A stretch of DNA of 64,000 nt. It comes from a bacterium HR40 (GTDB taxonomy: Bacteria; Pseudomonadota; Alphaproteobacteria; Geminicoccales; Geminicoccaceae). The translations under genes and the position numbers were made by a program. Positions 36,319 to 45,101 of this stretch are shown in pieces. The notes under the pieces were generated by a model. It was given only the letters and a program-made list of their open reading frames with translations. It did not search any database and had not been told where the DNA came from. The stretch spans positions 62,001-126,000 of the forward strand of contig BEIQ01000001.1 in assembly GCA_002898275.1 (NCBI GenBank). The letters run 5' to 3'. The stretch's first letter is position 1. Every line of letters begins with the position of its first letter.

Positions 36319-36338
36319 GGGCCGGCTGTAGCCGGCCC
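36319..36338. terminator. Hairpin between gloA and the CBS-BON gene
   Basis: An 8-bp GC stem (GGGCCGGC with GCCGGCCC) and TGTA loop between two convergent genes. There is no T-run, so termination is only suggested by position. A similar GCCGGCTGYAGCCGG core occurs near 31567. Confidence 0.4.
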
Positions 36339-36347
36339 TCTCCGGGA

Positions 36348-37034
36348 TCAGAGGCCGGTAGCCAGCGGCCGGATGGCGAGGTGGCTCTCGACGGCCTTCA
36401 CACCCTCGACGTTTTCCGCTGCGACCCGCAGCGCGTCGGCTTCGGATTGGCTCGACACGATGCCCCAAAGGTGCACCACCCCCTCGGTGACCACGATGTT
36501 GACGAAGGGGTGATAGTCGAGTCCGGCCTTCTCGAGCTCGCGGATGAGCCGCTCGCGCAGCACTCGGTCGTCGGCCGAGACCGTCTCCGGTTGGCGTGCC
36601 GCGAGGGCTCGCAGCAGATCGGCCCGACTGACGATGCCGACCACCTTGCCCTGATGGACCACCGGCACCCGCTTGATGTGCCGCTCCTCGAGCAGCCGTG
36701 CGATGGTCCCGACGGGGGTGTCGGGAGCGACCGTCACCACCTCCCGGGTCATGATGTCCGAGGCCCTCCGGCCATGCGCCCGGACGTAGCCTTGGGCTCG
36801 CTCCTCCGGAGTGGCGAGGAGGTCGAGCCACCAGGAGCGGCGCCGGCCGTCATCCTCCTCTTCCAGTCGGCGCACCAAGTCGCCCTCGCTGACGATGCCG
36901 AGCAGATGGCCTTCGGCATCGACCACCGGTACGCCGCTGATGCGTTTGTCGACGAGCAGCCGGGCGATCTCGTGGACCGGAGTGTCGGGCGATACCGTGA
37001 TCACACCCGTGGTCATCACGTCACATGCCTGCAT
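36348..37034 (-). CDS. CBS-domain pair with C-terminal BON domain
   Basis: A 228-residue cytosolic protein. Two CBS motifs (CDVMTTGVITVSPDTPVHEIARLL and SDIMTREVVTVAPDTPVGTIARLL, quoted in part: VMTTGVITVSPDTPV, IMTREVVTVAPDTPV) form a Bateman module that usually binds adenosyl nucleotides. Residues 150-222 are a BON domain (VVTEGVVHLWGIVSSQSEADA, quoted in part: VVHLWGIVSSQSEADA). Such proteins are stress or energy sensors of unclear output. GGGGGAGG precedes the start. Confidence 0.92.
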   Translation of the reverse strand: MQACDVMTTGVITVSPDTPVHEIARLLVDKRISGVPVVDAEGHLLGIVSEGDLVRRLEEEDDGRRRSWWLDLLATPEERAQGYVRAHGRRASDIMTREVVTVAPDTPVGTIARLLEERHIKRVPVVHQGKVVGIVSRADLLRALAARQPETVSADDRVLRERLIRELEKAGLDYHPFVNIVVTEGVVHLWGIVSSQSEADALRVAAENVEGVKAVESHLAIRPLATGL

Positions 37035-37101
37035 GGACCTCCCCCTTTTCGCACCTTCGAACCCGAAATTCTCGTCAGCTGCGGTGGCGATGACCCGGGT
37101 A

Positions 37102-37176
37102 TGGAGCGGGCGATGGGAGTCGAACCCACGACATCCAGCTTGGGAAGCTGGCGTTCTACCGCTGAACTACGCCCGC
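37102..37176 (-). tRNA. tRNA-Gly (anticodon CCC)
   Basis: A full cloverleaf can be folded: acceptor GCGGGCG with CGCCCGC, D-arm GTAGTTCAGCGGTAGAAC, anticodon stem CCAGC with GCTGG around loop TTCCCAA, and T-arm GTGGGTTCGACTCCCAT. The loop gives anticodon CCC, reading GGG. The CCA tail (37102-37104) is encoded. Confidence 0.97.
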
Positions 37177-37330
37177 GCGAACGTCATGGATAGTCGATGC
37201 GCTGCCCTCGTCAAGTCCGCTCGACGGTCTCCCGACCCTGTGGAAAAAGGGCGGTCGAGCCGACGGCGCCGTCGCGACCCGCCGAGAGACGGACCGAGCG
37301 GCGTCCACGCGCATCGCTGGTCCCCCGTCC

Positions 37331-38794
37331 ATGCACCGGATCATCCGCACGAACATCCACAGAACGCACGAGAACGCTTGCGAAACCTTCGCCTGTCCGC
37401 GGCGGGCCTTTCTGGCCCGGTCCCTGGCCCTCGGCGGCCTCGCTGCGACCCCGCACGGCCCGCTGGCGACCAGCGGTCCGCCCACCGGCACCTTCGCGTG
37501 GCTCGTCCTCGAAGCGGAAACCGGACGGGAGCTCGCCCAGGAAAAGGCCGATACCCCGCTTGCACCGGCCTCTTGCCTCAAGTTGCTGACCGCCGTGTTC
37601 GCTCTCGCCGTGCTCGGACCCGAGCATCGCTTCCGCACTCGTCTGCTCGCCACGGGTGCCCTGCGGGACGACGCTCTTGCGGGCGATCTCGTGCTGCGCG
37701 GGGAAGGCGATCCGCTCCTCGACCTCGACCATCTCCTCGCGCTCGCCCTCGCCCTGAAGCGTGCCGGCGTGCGCCGGATCCTGGGCCGGTTTTTCGTCGA
37801 CGAGAGCGCCTTTCCCGTCGTCCCCCGGCTTTCCTCCGAGGAACCCGAATGGGCGCCTTGGAACGCTGGCGTCGGTCCCCTCGGCGTGGCCTTCGATCGC
37901 GTGTCGCTGGGCGAGGGCGAAGGTGGTCCGTTCAGCATCCCGCCGCTCGTCGCCCGGCTCCAGCGGGTCCCGGTTTCGCGGACGGGAGCAGAGGGCATCC
38001 GAGCGGTGCGGAGCGCCGATGGCACCCTAAAGGCGTGGCTTTTGGCCGACGATCGGCCGTTGCCAGAGGCGTTGCCGGTCGAGGATCCGGGTTTGCACGC
38101 GGCGCGCCTTTTTGCCCGCTTCGCTGCCGGCTGCGGGATCGTACTTCCCGAGCCGCAGTCGGGTGCGCCATCCGCGCCGGCACGGGAGATCGCGGTCCAC
38201 ACCGGGCTTCCTCTGCGCGATGGTGTGCGCGCAATGCTGCACCACTCCAACAACCAGGTCGCCGAGCGCCTCGGCCTGGCCGCCGCAGCGGCTCTTCTCG
38301 GTCAGGCGCCGCGCGGGCGTCGGCACTCGGCCGCGGTCATGGCCGAATATCTCGCCCAGAGGATCGCCGATTTCCCCGCACGAGGGCTGAACGTCGCCGA
38401 TCATTGCGGGCTCTCGCGCGACAATCGTCTCACCGCCCGCGCTCTCGCGGCCGTGCTGCGGGAGGGACTGCGGCGCTTCGAGCTCCCGGCTCTGCTGCCG
38501 CTTGCCGGCTGGTCCGGTACCCTCGCGCGCCGCTTCCGCGCGCCCGATCGGGCTCTCGGACTCGCCGCCAAGACCGGCAGCCTCGACTATGCGAGTGCGC
38601 TCGCGGGGTATCTCGTGGTGCCCGGAAGGGCGCTGCGGATCGTCGCGATGCTGGCCGACGATGCCGCGGCGCGCGCCGCCTTCCGCAGCCGCCAGCGCGC
38701 CGGCGAGCCCGACCGGCGAGCGGCCCAGCTATGGCTACGGCTTGCCCGGGCGCGCGAGGAGGAGACCATCGCCCGCCTGCTCGCTGGCTCTTAG
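37331..38794 (+). CDS. dacB: D-alanyl-D-alanine carboxypeptidase/endopeptidase, PBP4 type
   Basis: A 487-residue class C penicillin-binding protein (peptidase S13). The three active-site motifs are intact: SxxK in PASCLKLLTAVF near residue 80, SxN in HHSNNQVAERLG and KTG in AAKTGSLDYASAL. An N-terminal Arg-Arg signal (PRRAFLARSLALGG) suggests export, perhaps by Tat. It trims peptidoglycan peptides in the periplasm. The start at 37331 gives a long n-region; a later start near the RR is possible. Confidence 0.9.
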   Translation: MHRIIRTNIHRTHENACETFACPRRAFLARSLALGGLAATPHGPLATSGPPTGTFAWLVLEAETGRELAQEKADTPLAPASCLKLLTAVFALAVLGPEHRFRTRLLATGALRDDALAGDLVLRGEGDPLLDLDHLLALALALKRAGVRRILGRFFVDESAFPVVPRLSSEEPEWAPWNAGVGPLGVAFDRVSLGEGEGGPFSIPPLVARLQRVPVSRTGAEGIRAVRSADGTLKAWLLADDRPLPEALPVEDPGLHAARLFARFAAGCGIVLPEPQSGAPSAPAREIAVHTGLPLRDGVRAMLHHSNNQVAERLGLAAAAALLGQAPRGRRHSAAVMAEYLAQRIADFPARGLNVADHCGLSRDNRLTARALAAVLREGLRRFELPALLPLAGWSGTLARRFRAPDRALGLAAKTGSLDYASALAGYLVVPGRALRIVAMLADDAAARAAFRSRQRAGEPDRRAAQLWLRLARAREEETIARLLAGS

Positions 38795-38826
38795 CGGGCG
38801 AGCAGGCGGCCGCGGGAGCGGGGGGA

Positions 38827-39252
38827 TCAGTCGATGCGGACGACCTCGACCTCGAAGGTCAAGTCCATGCCGGCGAGGGGATGGTTGGCATCGAGCACCA
38901 CTTCCTCGTCGGTGACCTCGACCACCGTCAACAGGACGCGATTGCCGGCCCGATCCCGCGCTTCGAGTCGCGCGCCCGGATCGAGCTCGACCTGCGGTGG
39001 CACCTCGCTGCGGGCGATGCGATGCACGAGCTCGGGACGGTGCGGCCCATAGGCCTCTTCGGCGGGAACGGTGAAGGTGCGGATCTCGCCCTCCTCCATG
39101 CCCTCGATCGCCCGTTCGAAGCCCGGGATCACCTGACCAGCGCCGAGGGTGAACGCGATGGGTTCGCGCCCCTCGGAGGTGTCGAATACGGTGCCGTCGT
39201 CGAGCCTGCCCGTGTAGTGCACGGTGACCCGGTCGCCTTGTCTCGCTGCCAT
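38827..39252 (-). CDS. FKBP-type peptidyl-prolyl isomerase, SlyD-like
   Basis: A 141-residue protein. The FKBP core (GDRVTVHYTGRLDDGTVFDTS, quoted in part: VTVHYTGRLDDGTVFDTS, and FTLGAGQVIPGFERAIEGM) is interrupted by an insert-in-flap domain (YGPHRPELVHRIARSEVP to VLDANHPLAGMDLTFEV), as in SlyD and FkpB. It lacks the His-rich metal tail of E. coli SlyD. It acts as a proline isomerase and chaperone in the cytosol. AAGGA lies before ATG 39252. Confidence 0.94.
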   Translation of the reverse strand: MAARQGDRVTVHYTGRLDDGTVFDTSEGREPIAFTLGAGQVIPGFERAIEGMEEGEIRTFTVPAEEAYGPHRPELVHRIARSEVPPQVELDPGARLEARDRAGNRVLLTVVEVTDEEVVLDANHPLAGMDLTFEVEVVRID

Positions 39253-39376
39253 GGAGCGTCCTTTCGTCGGAGAGGTGACACCGGAAGAGCGCACCGATGG
39301 CCGCCAGGCCCGGTCGACACGCCTTCCGCCCCGCATCGTCCTCGGTGACGAGCGGCGGAAGGCGACGGCGTTCGGA

Positions 39377-39424
39377 CCGGAAACAATGCGGAAGCCGGAT
39401 ACCCTTACGGTACCCGGCTTCCGC
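39377..39424 (-). terminator. Long hairpin after the MTHFR-like gene
   Basis: A 16-bp stem with a single mismatch (39388-39403 with 39409-39424) and 5-base loop, 57 bases past the stop at 39481. On the minus strand it is followed by ATTGTTTCC, a weak T-rich tail. It is probably the transcription terminator separating this gene from the FKBP gene. Confidence 0.65.
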
Positions 39425-39480
39425 TGTCAACGGTCCGCTGGAGGCAGCCTGGCGGAACGATCGGACCGTCGAAAAATCGC

Positions 39481-40428
39481 TCAATGCGGTTCGGCAACGA
39501 CAAAGCCGCTGCCATCGCTGGCGAGCTCGAAGCGCCCTTCCGCCGTCGCCCGCGCCCAGGCAGCGGTGACGGCGAAACCGCCGAAGGGATAGTAGTGGAG
39601 AGCGTGGATGCGCCGCCCCTCTTCCTGGGCGACCGCAGCCGCGATCTCGACGATCAGCCGGTCCGGGGTGGCGTGCCCGAGCATTTGCAGCATGCGGCCG
39701 CCGTGCTTTTGCAAAAACCCCAGCGAGGCCCGCACGCCGCACATCTTGGCATATTTGAGCAGGCTGGCGATCGACGCCGGACCGGCGACCCCGACCCGCA
39801 CCGGAAGGTCGACACCGATCCCTTTTAGCTCGCGTTCCCAGGCGAGGATACGCTCGGCGTCGAAGCCGAACTGGGTCACGATCTCGAGGGGAATGCCCGT
39901 GCGCTTCGACCAGTCGTTCTTGCAGGCGAGGGCACGCGCCAGCTCGTCCGGGGGAATGTCCGGGCTGCCCTCGGGATGCCCGGCCACGTACAATCGTTCG
40001 TAGCCCAAGGTCTCGAAGAGACCCGTTTGCAGGAGGTCCATCGAGCTCGTGAACGGCCCGGCCGGCTGGGCGCTGCCGCCGGCGATCACCAGGGCCTCGC
40101 GCGCCCCGGCGGCGAAACTGCCGCGCACGAGGTGCTCGAAGGTCGCCCGTGCCCGGAGGTTGCGCGCGGCGACATGGGGGACCGGACGCATGCCCGCCGC
40201 CGCGAGGCGGTGGATCGTGGCGATCACCGCATCGACCGTCTCGCCCGGCACGAAGGTCACGAACACCCGCGTGGCGCGCGGCAGCAGCGCCGCGAAGTCC
40301 TCGACCTTGGCCGCCTGCTTCGGCGTGATCTCGATCGAGAACCGACGGGCGAGGGCGAGGACGGCCTCGCGCAGCTGCTCGCCGTCGAACGGCTGGGCGG
40401 GCTGAAAGCGCTGGAAGGCGAAGCCCAT
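39481..40428 (-). CDS. Methylenetetrahydrofolate-reductase-like protein
   Basis: A 315-residue TIM-barrel protein of the MetF superfamily: FSIEITPKQAAKVEDFAALLP at the first strand (quoted in part: FSIEITPKQAAKVEDF), PHVAARNLR, VIAGGSAQPAGPF, YVAGHPEGSPDIP with conserved Gly-His-Pro-Glu, and ITQFGFD-like TQFGFDAERI. It could reduce methylene-THF or, as in C1-metabolising bacteria, act on a related C1-folate. It is shorter and less conserved than MetF; ATG 40446 is an alternative start. A hairpin follows. Confidence 0.82.
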   Translation of the reverse strand: MGFAFQRFQPAQPFDGEQLREAVLALARRFSIEITPKQAAKVEDFAALLPRATRVFVTFVPGETVDAVIATIHRLAAAGMRPVPHVAARNLRARATFEHLVRGSFAAGAREALVIAGGSAQPAGPFTSSMDLLQTGLFETLGYERLYVAGHPEGSPDIPPDELARALACKNDWSKRTGIPLEIVTQFGFDAERILAWERELKGIGVDLPVRVGVAGPASIASLLKYAKMCGVRASLGFLQKHGGRMLQMLGHATPDRLIVEIAAAVAQEEGRRIHALHYYPFGGFAVTAAWARATAEGRFELASDGSGFVVAEPH

Positions 40429-40658
40429 GGACGGTCCCCATGGCATCCCGTGGACGCCTCTCATATGATGGACCGGCCTGCCCGCTGCCACCTGCCGCGG
40501 CGACAGCTACTTGTGCCGGGGCGACACCGGGGCGGGATGCGATTCCGCTTCGGCATTCCCCCCGACCAGGGGCGATGGGCGGGCTCGCCGGAGGATATCG
40601 AGCTTTCTCCATGCGACACGACCGGCGGATCACCGCTGCGGTCGTCGGAGGCGGAGGC

Positions 40659-41096
40659 ATGGCCGAGCGCGATTACCCCACCCGCCCCTATGTCGGGGTC
40701 GGCGTCGTGGTCTGGCGCGGCGAGCGAGTCTTGCTGATCCGCCGCGGCCATCCACCGCGCGCTGGCAGTTGGTCGCTGCCAGGGGGAATCCAGGAACTGG
40801 GCGAGACGGTGCGAGACGCCGCCCGGCGCGAGGTGCGGGAAGAAACCGGCCTCGAGCTGGGCGAACTCGTCCTCGTCGATGTCGTCGATTCGCTCGAGCG
40901 CGACGCGTTCGGAGAGGTGGTCCGCCACTATACCCTCGTCGACTTCACCGCCGAGGCAGCCGCGGGCGAGGCCCGCCCCGGCGGCGATGCCGCCGCGATT
41001 GGCTGGTTTCTGCCGCAGGATCTCGACCATCTGCCACTGTGGTCGGAGACCCGGCGGATCGTCGCCGCCGCCCGACGGCTGAGAGAACAGCGTTAG
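40659..41096 (+). CDS. Nudix hydrolase
   Basis: A 145-residue Nudix protein. The Nudix box is GGIQELGETVRDAARREVREETGLELGE (quoted in part: GETVRDAARREVREETGL), complete in all catalytic Glu and Gly positions. The opening YPTRPYVGVGVVVWRGERVLLIRRG resembles the ADP-ribose pyrophosphatase-like alphaproteobacterial group (quoted in part: VGVGVVVWRGERVLLIRRG). GGAGGCGGAGGC precedes ATG 40659. It overlaps the XRE gene convergently by 4 bp. Confidence 0.93.
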   Translation: MAERDYPTRPYVGVGVVVWRGERVLLIRRGHPPRAGSWSLPGGIQELGETVRDAARREVREETGLELGELVLVDVVDSLERDAFGEVVRHYTLVDFTAEAAAGEARPGGDAAAIGWFLPQDLDHLPLWSETRRIVAAARRLREQR

Positions 41097-41539
41097 TCGA
41101 CCGCCTGGCGCTCGCCTTCCGCGGCTTCCGCACTGGCGAGGGCGCGGGCGAGGTTGCAGAGCGCCTCTTGGTGACGGCGGTTGGCGATGTTGGCGAAATG
41201 ACGGGCGAGTTCGAGCAGCAGCCGCTGCTGCGGCATCAGGCGGCGTTCGCTGACGCGCCCCTGGGTGCCGTCGTCCAGCCCCTCGAAGAAGTAGTTGACG
41301 TCGACGCCGAGCGCCTTGGCGATATGGTAGAGCCGACCGGCCGAAATGCGGTTGACTCCGGTCTCGTACTTATGTGCCTGCTGGTAGGTCACCCCGATGA
41401 GGTCTGCCATCTGCTGCTGGGTCAGACCGAGGGTGATCCGGCGCTGCCGGATCCGCAGGCTCACGTGCATGTCGACGTCGTGTGCGCGTGTCCGCCCCTC
41501 CGTCAATGGCTCGTCGAACTTCCTTGCCGGCTCGCTCAT
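41093..41539 (-). CDS. XRE-family helix-turn-helix regulator
   Basis: A 148-residue protein with an HTH at residues 30-85 (LGLTQQQMADLIGVTYQQAHKYETGVNRI, quoted in part: TQQQMADLIGVTYQQAHKYE) and a helical C-terminal half. This is the common alphaproteobacterial small XRE type (PraR-like), often controlling biofilm or quorum functions. GGAGAGG precedes ATG 41539. Its upstream gap of about 170 bases is markedly AT-rich and carries an inverted repeat, a possible auto-operator. Confidence 0.9.
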   Translation of the reverse strand: MSEPARKFDEPLTEGRTRAHDVDMHVSLRIRQRRITLGLTQQQMADLIGVTYQQAHKYETGVNRISAGRLYHIAKALGVDVNYFFEGLDDGTQGRVSERRLMPQQRLLLELARHFANIANRRHQEALCNLARALASAEAAEGERQAVD

Positions 41540-41635
41540 CCGCCCCTCTCCTCCGATCGATCGCATTCCCGTGACATCCCGTCGGTACGGATCACCACCC
41601 TAGCTGGGCCCGGACTGCATTTACTAAAATACCCA

Positions 41636-41671
41636 GGAATTTTTAAACTTCCAGACGAGACGCGAAATTCC
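41636..41671. promoter_or_regulatory. AT-rich upstream region with inverted repeat
   Basis: Arms GGAATTT and AAATTCC are separated by 22 bases within a stretch (about 41615-41695) far richer in A+T than the rest of the window. It lies upstream of the XRE gene. It is a plausible promoter or operator; no binding consensus could be tested. Confidence 0.4.
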
Positions 41672-41713
41672 CATCAACCATAAGAGAATGGCCCGAACCG
41701 ACTGCCGGTGGCC

Positions 41714-42316
41714 TCAAGCGGCGAACGCCTGTCGGTGCAGGAATCCCACGACCGGCCGCACCGACCGGACCTCGACCGCCTGGAGCGGCGGTGCATTCCA
41801 GGCCACCAGATCGTATCGTCCGGTGCTGGCGGATGGGAACAGCCGCCGCAGCACCACCCGTCCATCGGCCAGTTCGGCCAGCGCCTCCCGTCCGAAGAGC
41901 TCTTCGTGCACCGCCTGCGGCGCCGCCTCGACGACCGCGAATCCCCCAGGCCTGTGGACCGGTGCCATACTGTCGTCCTCGATCGCCACCAACATCAGCG
42001 CCTCGTGCCGCAGCCCGAGCAGCGCGACCTCATGGTGCCCGGTACGCAGCACACCGGCCGGCCCGAGACTGCCCAGCTGCGGCAGATGGCCGCGCTGCGG
42101 ACTGCGTCCGAAGAGCAGGTATTCCGGGCTCGTGCCTAGCACCGCTGCCAGCCGCTCGAGCACCGGGCGGGCAGGCAGGAACTCGTCGCGCTCATAGGGG
42201 CCGATGACGCTGTGGTGGCGGCCGATGGCCCGGGCGAGCTGCACTTGGCTCAGGCCGCGGGCGCGGCGAAGGGCACGCAGACGGGCACCGAAGGTCGCGA
42301 GTTCGAGCGCCTGCAC
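41714..42316 (-). CDS. XRE regulator with S24 (LexA/CI-like) domain lacking the catalytic lysine
   Basis: A 200-residue repressor-like protein. The N-terminal HTH is GLSQVQLARAIGRHHSVIGPYERDE (quoted in part: LSQVQLARAIGRHHSVIGPY) and the C-terminal S24 fold keeps the nucleophile region IEDDSMAP. Where autocleaving members have VxKRL, this one reads VVLRRLF, so the general-base lysine is an arginine. It should bind DNA without RecA-type self-cleavage. Start is GTG 42316 or TTG 42328; neither has a strong ribosome site. No prophage genes are nearby. Confidence 0.85.
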   Translation of the reverse strand: MQALELATFGARLRALRRARGLSQVQLARAIGRHHSVIGPYERDEFLPARPVLERLAAVLGTSPEYLLFGRSPQRGHLPQLGSLGPAGVLRTGHHEVALLGLRHEALMLVAIEDDSMAPVHRPGGFAVVEAAPQAVHEELFGREALAELADGRVVLRRLFPSASTGRYDLVAWNAPPLQAVEVRSVRPVVGFLHRQAFAA

Positions 42317-42366
42317 CGCTTCACCCAACGGTAGGGCTATGAGACCAACTCGATACTAACTCTGGT

Positions 42367-44736
42367 TCAACGCGATGTCGAGATCGAGGCCGGGTGGAGC
42401 CACGTGCGGTGGCATTTCTTCGGCGGCTCCAGCTCGCATACCCCGATACGCAGATACCCGCCCGACTGCCAGTGCGGCAGCATGTCGCGTGCATGGGGCG
42501 ACAGCGGACTGCCCGACTGACCACCGGCAATCACCCAGAGACTGCGCGGCGGACGGTCGAGGGCGACGAGCATCCGTAGACCTGCCGCGAACCGAACCTC
42601 GAAGGGCCTGTCCTCCATCCAGGCGGCGACATTGACGGTCGTCCGATCGCCCGGCACGGCAGCGCGGAGCGCGAACAGGCCCGAGAGTCCCGGCACCTCG
42701 CCCAACACCGGATCGGCGAGCCGCGCCTGGTGCAGCTCGCCCCAAGACAGCTCCTCGACCGGTCGTCCCGTCCGCTGCTCGAGTGCCGCCACCGCCCGGG
42801 CGAAGGCGAGGGCGAGTCGGCTCGCGCAGTCTTCGAGTTCCGCGGTCCGCCGGTCGTCGCACCATATCGGTCGGCTCCTCAGGATGCGCAGGAGCAGGCG
42901 GGGCTGGTGGCGCCAGGCGTCGAACAGCGGACCGAGTTCATCGGCGTAGAGAGTGGCCGCGACCTCCCGCGACCAGGCGGCGAAGAGCGCTGGCTCGAAG
43001 CGGTCGGTGCGCATCTCCCGGTCCCAGAGGAGAAGGGCTTCCCGCAGTCGCTCCAGCCGAGGGTCGGAAAACGCAACGCTCCCTAAATGGGGGAGGAGGA
43101 CGTCGGCGAGGTTCGAACGGATGTCGTTCTGGATGCGAGCGTGGGTGACAAGATCGGCCTTTCCAGCGGCGGTCAAAAGCGCCGTGATCCGACGTGCCCG
43201 CAGATCGTCGGGGAACAGTCGAGCGATGCGATCGCCGGCCGGGCCAGCCAGTGGCCGGTTGTTGGCGTTGACCGAAAAGCCCGCCGGCGGATCCTCGATC
43301 GCCGGCAGGTCGGCCGGGTCGAGAACATCGTTCCAGGCCGCGGAAGGGTCCGTGGCCGCTGTCGGCAGCAGGCCGTCGCGACCGTGGCGTCGCGGAATGC
43401 GACCGAGCACGCGAAAGCCGATGTGACCCGAGACCGATGCCCAAGTGAGATTGTGCGCCGGTGCAACGAACGAGCGCGCGGCCTGCACCAAATCCTCGCC
43501 GCTGCGGGCATGCGGCAGCCGCAGACCGAAGGCGAGGGTGGTATCGTCGGTGGCGAGGGCCGTCCAAGCGAGGGCAAAGCCGCGGTCACTGTCGGCACTC
43601 CCGGGTGCGAGGTCCGAGACGAGTGGCCCGAAGCGAGTCTCGCGCACCCGCAACCACTCGGTTTGGCCTCCGCGCACGAGGATCCGCTCCACCCGCACGA
43701 CCAGTGGTTCGCGGCCGTTCGCGGTGACATAGGAGGCGCCATCGGGCGTCACCTCGATGCCGATCACATCTTGCGTGTCGGCGTGGGTGGTGGTGAGGCC
43801 CCAGGCGAGATCGCGATTGTGGCCGACCACCACCGCGGGGAGCCCGGGAAGGGTGCCTCCGCTGACCGCGAAGGCCGGCGTCTCGATGCGGGCGAGATAC
43901 CAAGCCACGGGCCACTCGAGCGGCAGATGGGGGTCGTTGGCGAGGAGGGGCGAACCGGTGACGGTGCGACTGCCGGAGACGGCCCAGGCGTTCGAGGCAC
44001 CGCGCCCGGGCTGCGGCAATCGGGCGAGGAGCGCAGCCGAGCGCTCGGCTACTCCGTCGAGGAAGGCGCGGCGCTCGTCGGAAATGGTGGCGAGTTCGTC
44101 CGCCGCAGCTTCGGGAAAGAGGTCGGCGAACAGCTCGGGCCCGAGGCGGGCGAGGAGCTGCGCGCGCTGCATCTCGGCGCGCCACTCGTCCTCGAGGTCG
44201 AAGGCGAAGAGCTTTTGGATGGCGATGGGGTCGCTGGCCTGCCAGTGCTCTGGCCGGACATCGAGCAGCAGGAAGGGAAGGGGACGCAAGGGGCGCAGGT
44301 CGATGGCGGCATTGATGCCGGCGACATAGGCTGCGAGCCGATCGCGATCCTCCGGCGTCCACGCGGCGAGCGACCGCTCGGCCCGCCAGGCGAGGCCGAG
44401 GGTGCGCAGGAGGCGGTCCGAGGGCAGGGCCTCGGGCCCGAGGATCTCGGCGAGCCGTCCCCGCGCGGCCCGGCGTCGGAGTTCCATCTGCCAGAGGCGG
44501 TCACGGGCGTGCACGAACCCGAGGGCGAACCAGGCATCCCTGTCGTTCGCGGCCCGAATGGTGGGGATACCATGGCCATCCCAGAGGATCTCGACCGGAG
44601 CGAGCAGACCTTCGAGCTCGAGGGTCCGGCCGAGGGGAGCGATCTCCAACAGCAGGAGCAGGGCGAGGGCGCCCATCACCGTCGAGCCGAGCCAGGCGAG
44701 AAGGCGGAATGGCAAAAGAAGGGCAGCGCGGATCAC
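42367..44736 (-). CDS. Penicillin-acylase-family (Ntn) amidohydrolase
   Basis: A 789-residue precursor with an N-terminal TM/signal segment (LLAWLGSTVMGALALLLLLE), an alpha region (GHGIPTIRAANDRDAWFALGFVHARDRLWQME, quoted in part: GFVHARDRLWQME), and the autocleavage site before the nucleophilic Ser in RGASNAWAVSG. Later VNANNRPLAG holds the oxyanion Asn and the C-terminal GGQSGSPLSPHARDML is typical. Family members cleave beta-lactam side chains or acyl-homoserine lactones; specificity cannot be told. GTG 44736 overlaps the preceding stop as GTGA. Confidence 0.9.
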   Translation of the reverse strand: MIRAALLLPFRLLAWLGSTVMGALALLLLLEIAPLGRTLELEGLLAPVEILWDGHGIPTIRAANDRDAWFALGFVHARDRLWQMELRRRAARGRLAEILGPEALPSDRLLRTLGLAWRAERSLAAWTPEDRDRLAAYVAGINAAIDLRPLRPLPFLLLDVRPEHWQASDPIAIQKLFAFDLEDEWRAEMQRAQLLARLGPELFADLFPEAAADELATISDERRAFLDGVAERSAALLARLPQPGRGASNAWAVSGSRTVTGSPLLANDPHLPLEWPVAWYLARIETPAFAVSGGTLPGLPAVVVGHNRDLAWGLTTTHADTQDVIGIEVTPDGASYVTANGREPLVVRVERILVRGGQTEWLRVRETRFGPLVSDLAPGSADSDRGFALAWTALATDDTTLAFGLRLPHARSGEDLVQAARSFVAPAHNLTWASVSGHIGFRVLGRIPRRHGRDGLLPTAATDPSAAWNDVLDPADLPAIEDPPAGFSVNANNRPLAGPAGDRIARLFPDDLRARRITALLTAAGKADLVTHARIQNDIRSNLADVLLPHLGSVAFSDPRLERLREALLLWDREMRTDRFEPALFAAWSREVAATLYADELGPLFDAWRHQPRLLLRILRSRPIWCDDRRTAELEDCASRLALAFARAVAALEQRTGRPVEELSWGELHQARLADPVLGEVPGLSGLFALRAAVPGDRTTVNVAAWMEDRPFEVRFAAGLRMLVALDRPPRSLWVIAGGQSGSPLSPHARDMLPHWQSGGYLRIGVCELEPPKKCHRTWLHPASISTSR

Positions 44737-45101
44737 GGCAGCAGCTGCCCTCGGCGCGACTCCGCCGCACCCACCCCGGGCGAGGAGGGGACGCGGGTGC
44801 GAGAGCCGAACCGTTCCGTCGTCCCCGCATGCGCGGCCGCCGCGCCAATGGCGAGACAATGCCCTGCCGGCACGCCGAGTTCGACCCGAAGGGGCGGGAA
44901 GAACGCCGGATCGATCCGGGCTATTCCGAGGTGGCCGGAGAGGGGGAGCCGCCGGAGGCGGTCGAGCAAGGCGGAGGCGAGCAGGCTGCGGGGCCGCGCG
45001 AGGTTCCGGGCGGCCCGATTGCCGAGGGCGACGGGCGGAACGCCGCTCCACGCGAGGACATGGAAGAGAGCCACCGTGCGCGGACCGGGCCTGCTCGACA
45101 T
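44733..45101 (-). CDS. Unknown protein coupled to the penicillin acylase gene
   Basis: A possible 122-residue product with high GC3 and one hydrophobic N-terminal segment (VALFHVLAWSGVPPVALG). Its stop overlaps the acylase GTG as GTGA, the coupling pattern seen repeatedly in this genome, and GGACGGAG lies at the start. The sequence is Arg/Ala-rich and I recognise no family. It may be an exported accessory protein or a spurious frame; 45102-45349 upstream holds nothing I can support. Confidence 0.35.
   Translation of the reverse strand: MSSRPGPRTVALFHVLAWSGVPPVALGNRAARNLARPRSLLASALLDRLRRLPLSGHLGIARIDPAFFPPLRVELGVPAGHCLAIGAAAAHAGTTERFGSRTRVPSSPGVGAAESRRGQLLP

Noticed and set aside
37102-37176. 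Integration site in the tRNA-Gly gene
   Set aside because: No repeat of the tRNA 3' end and no integrase was seen within the window.
41093-42316. Prophage or mobile island around the two XRE regulators
   Set aside because: No integrase, structural phage gene, att-like repeat or transposase was found; flanking genes are housekeeping and have the same base composition.
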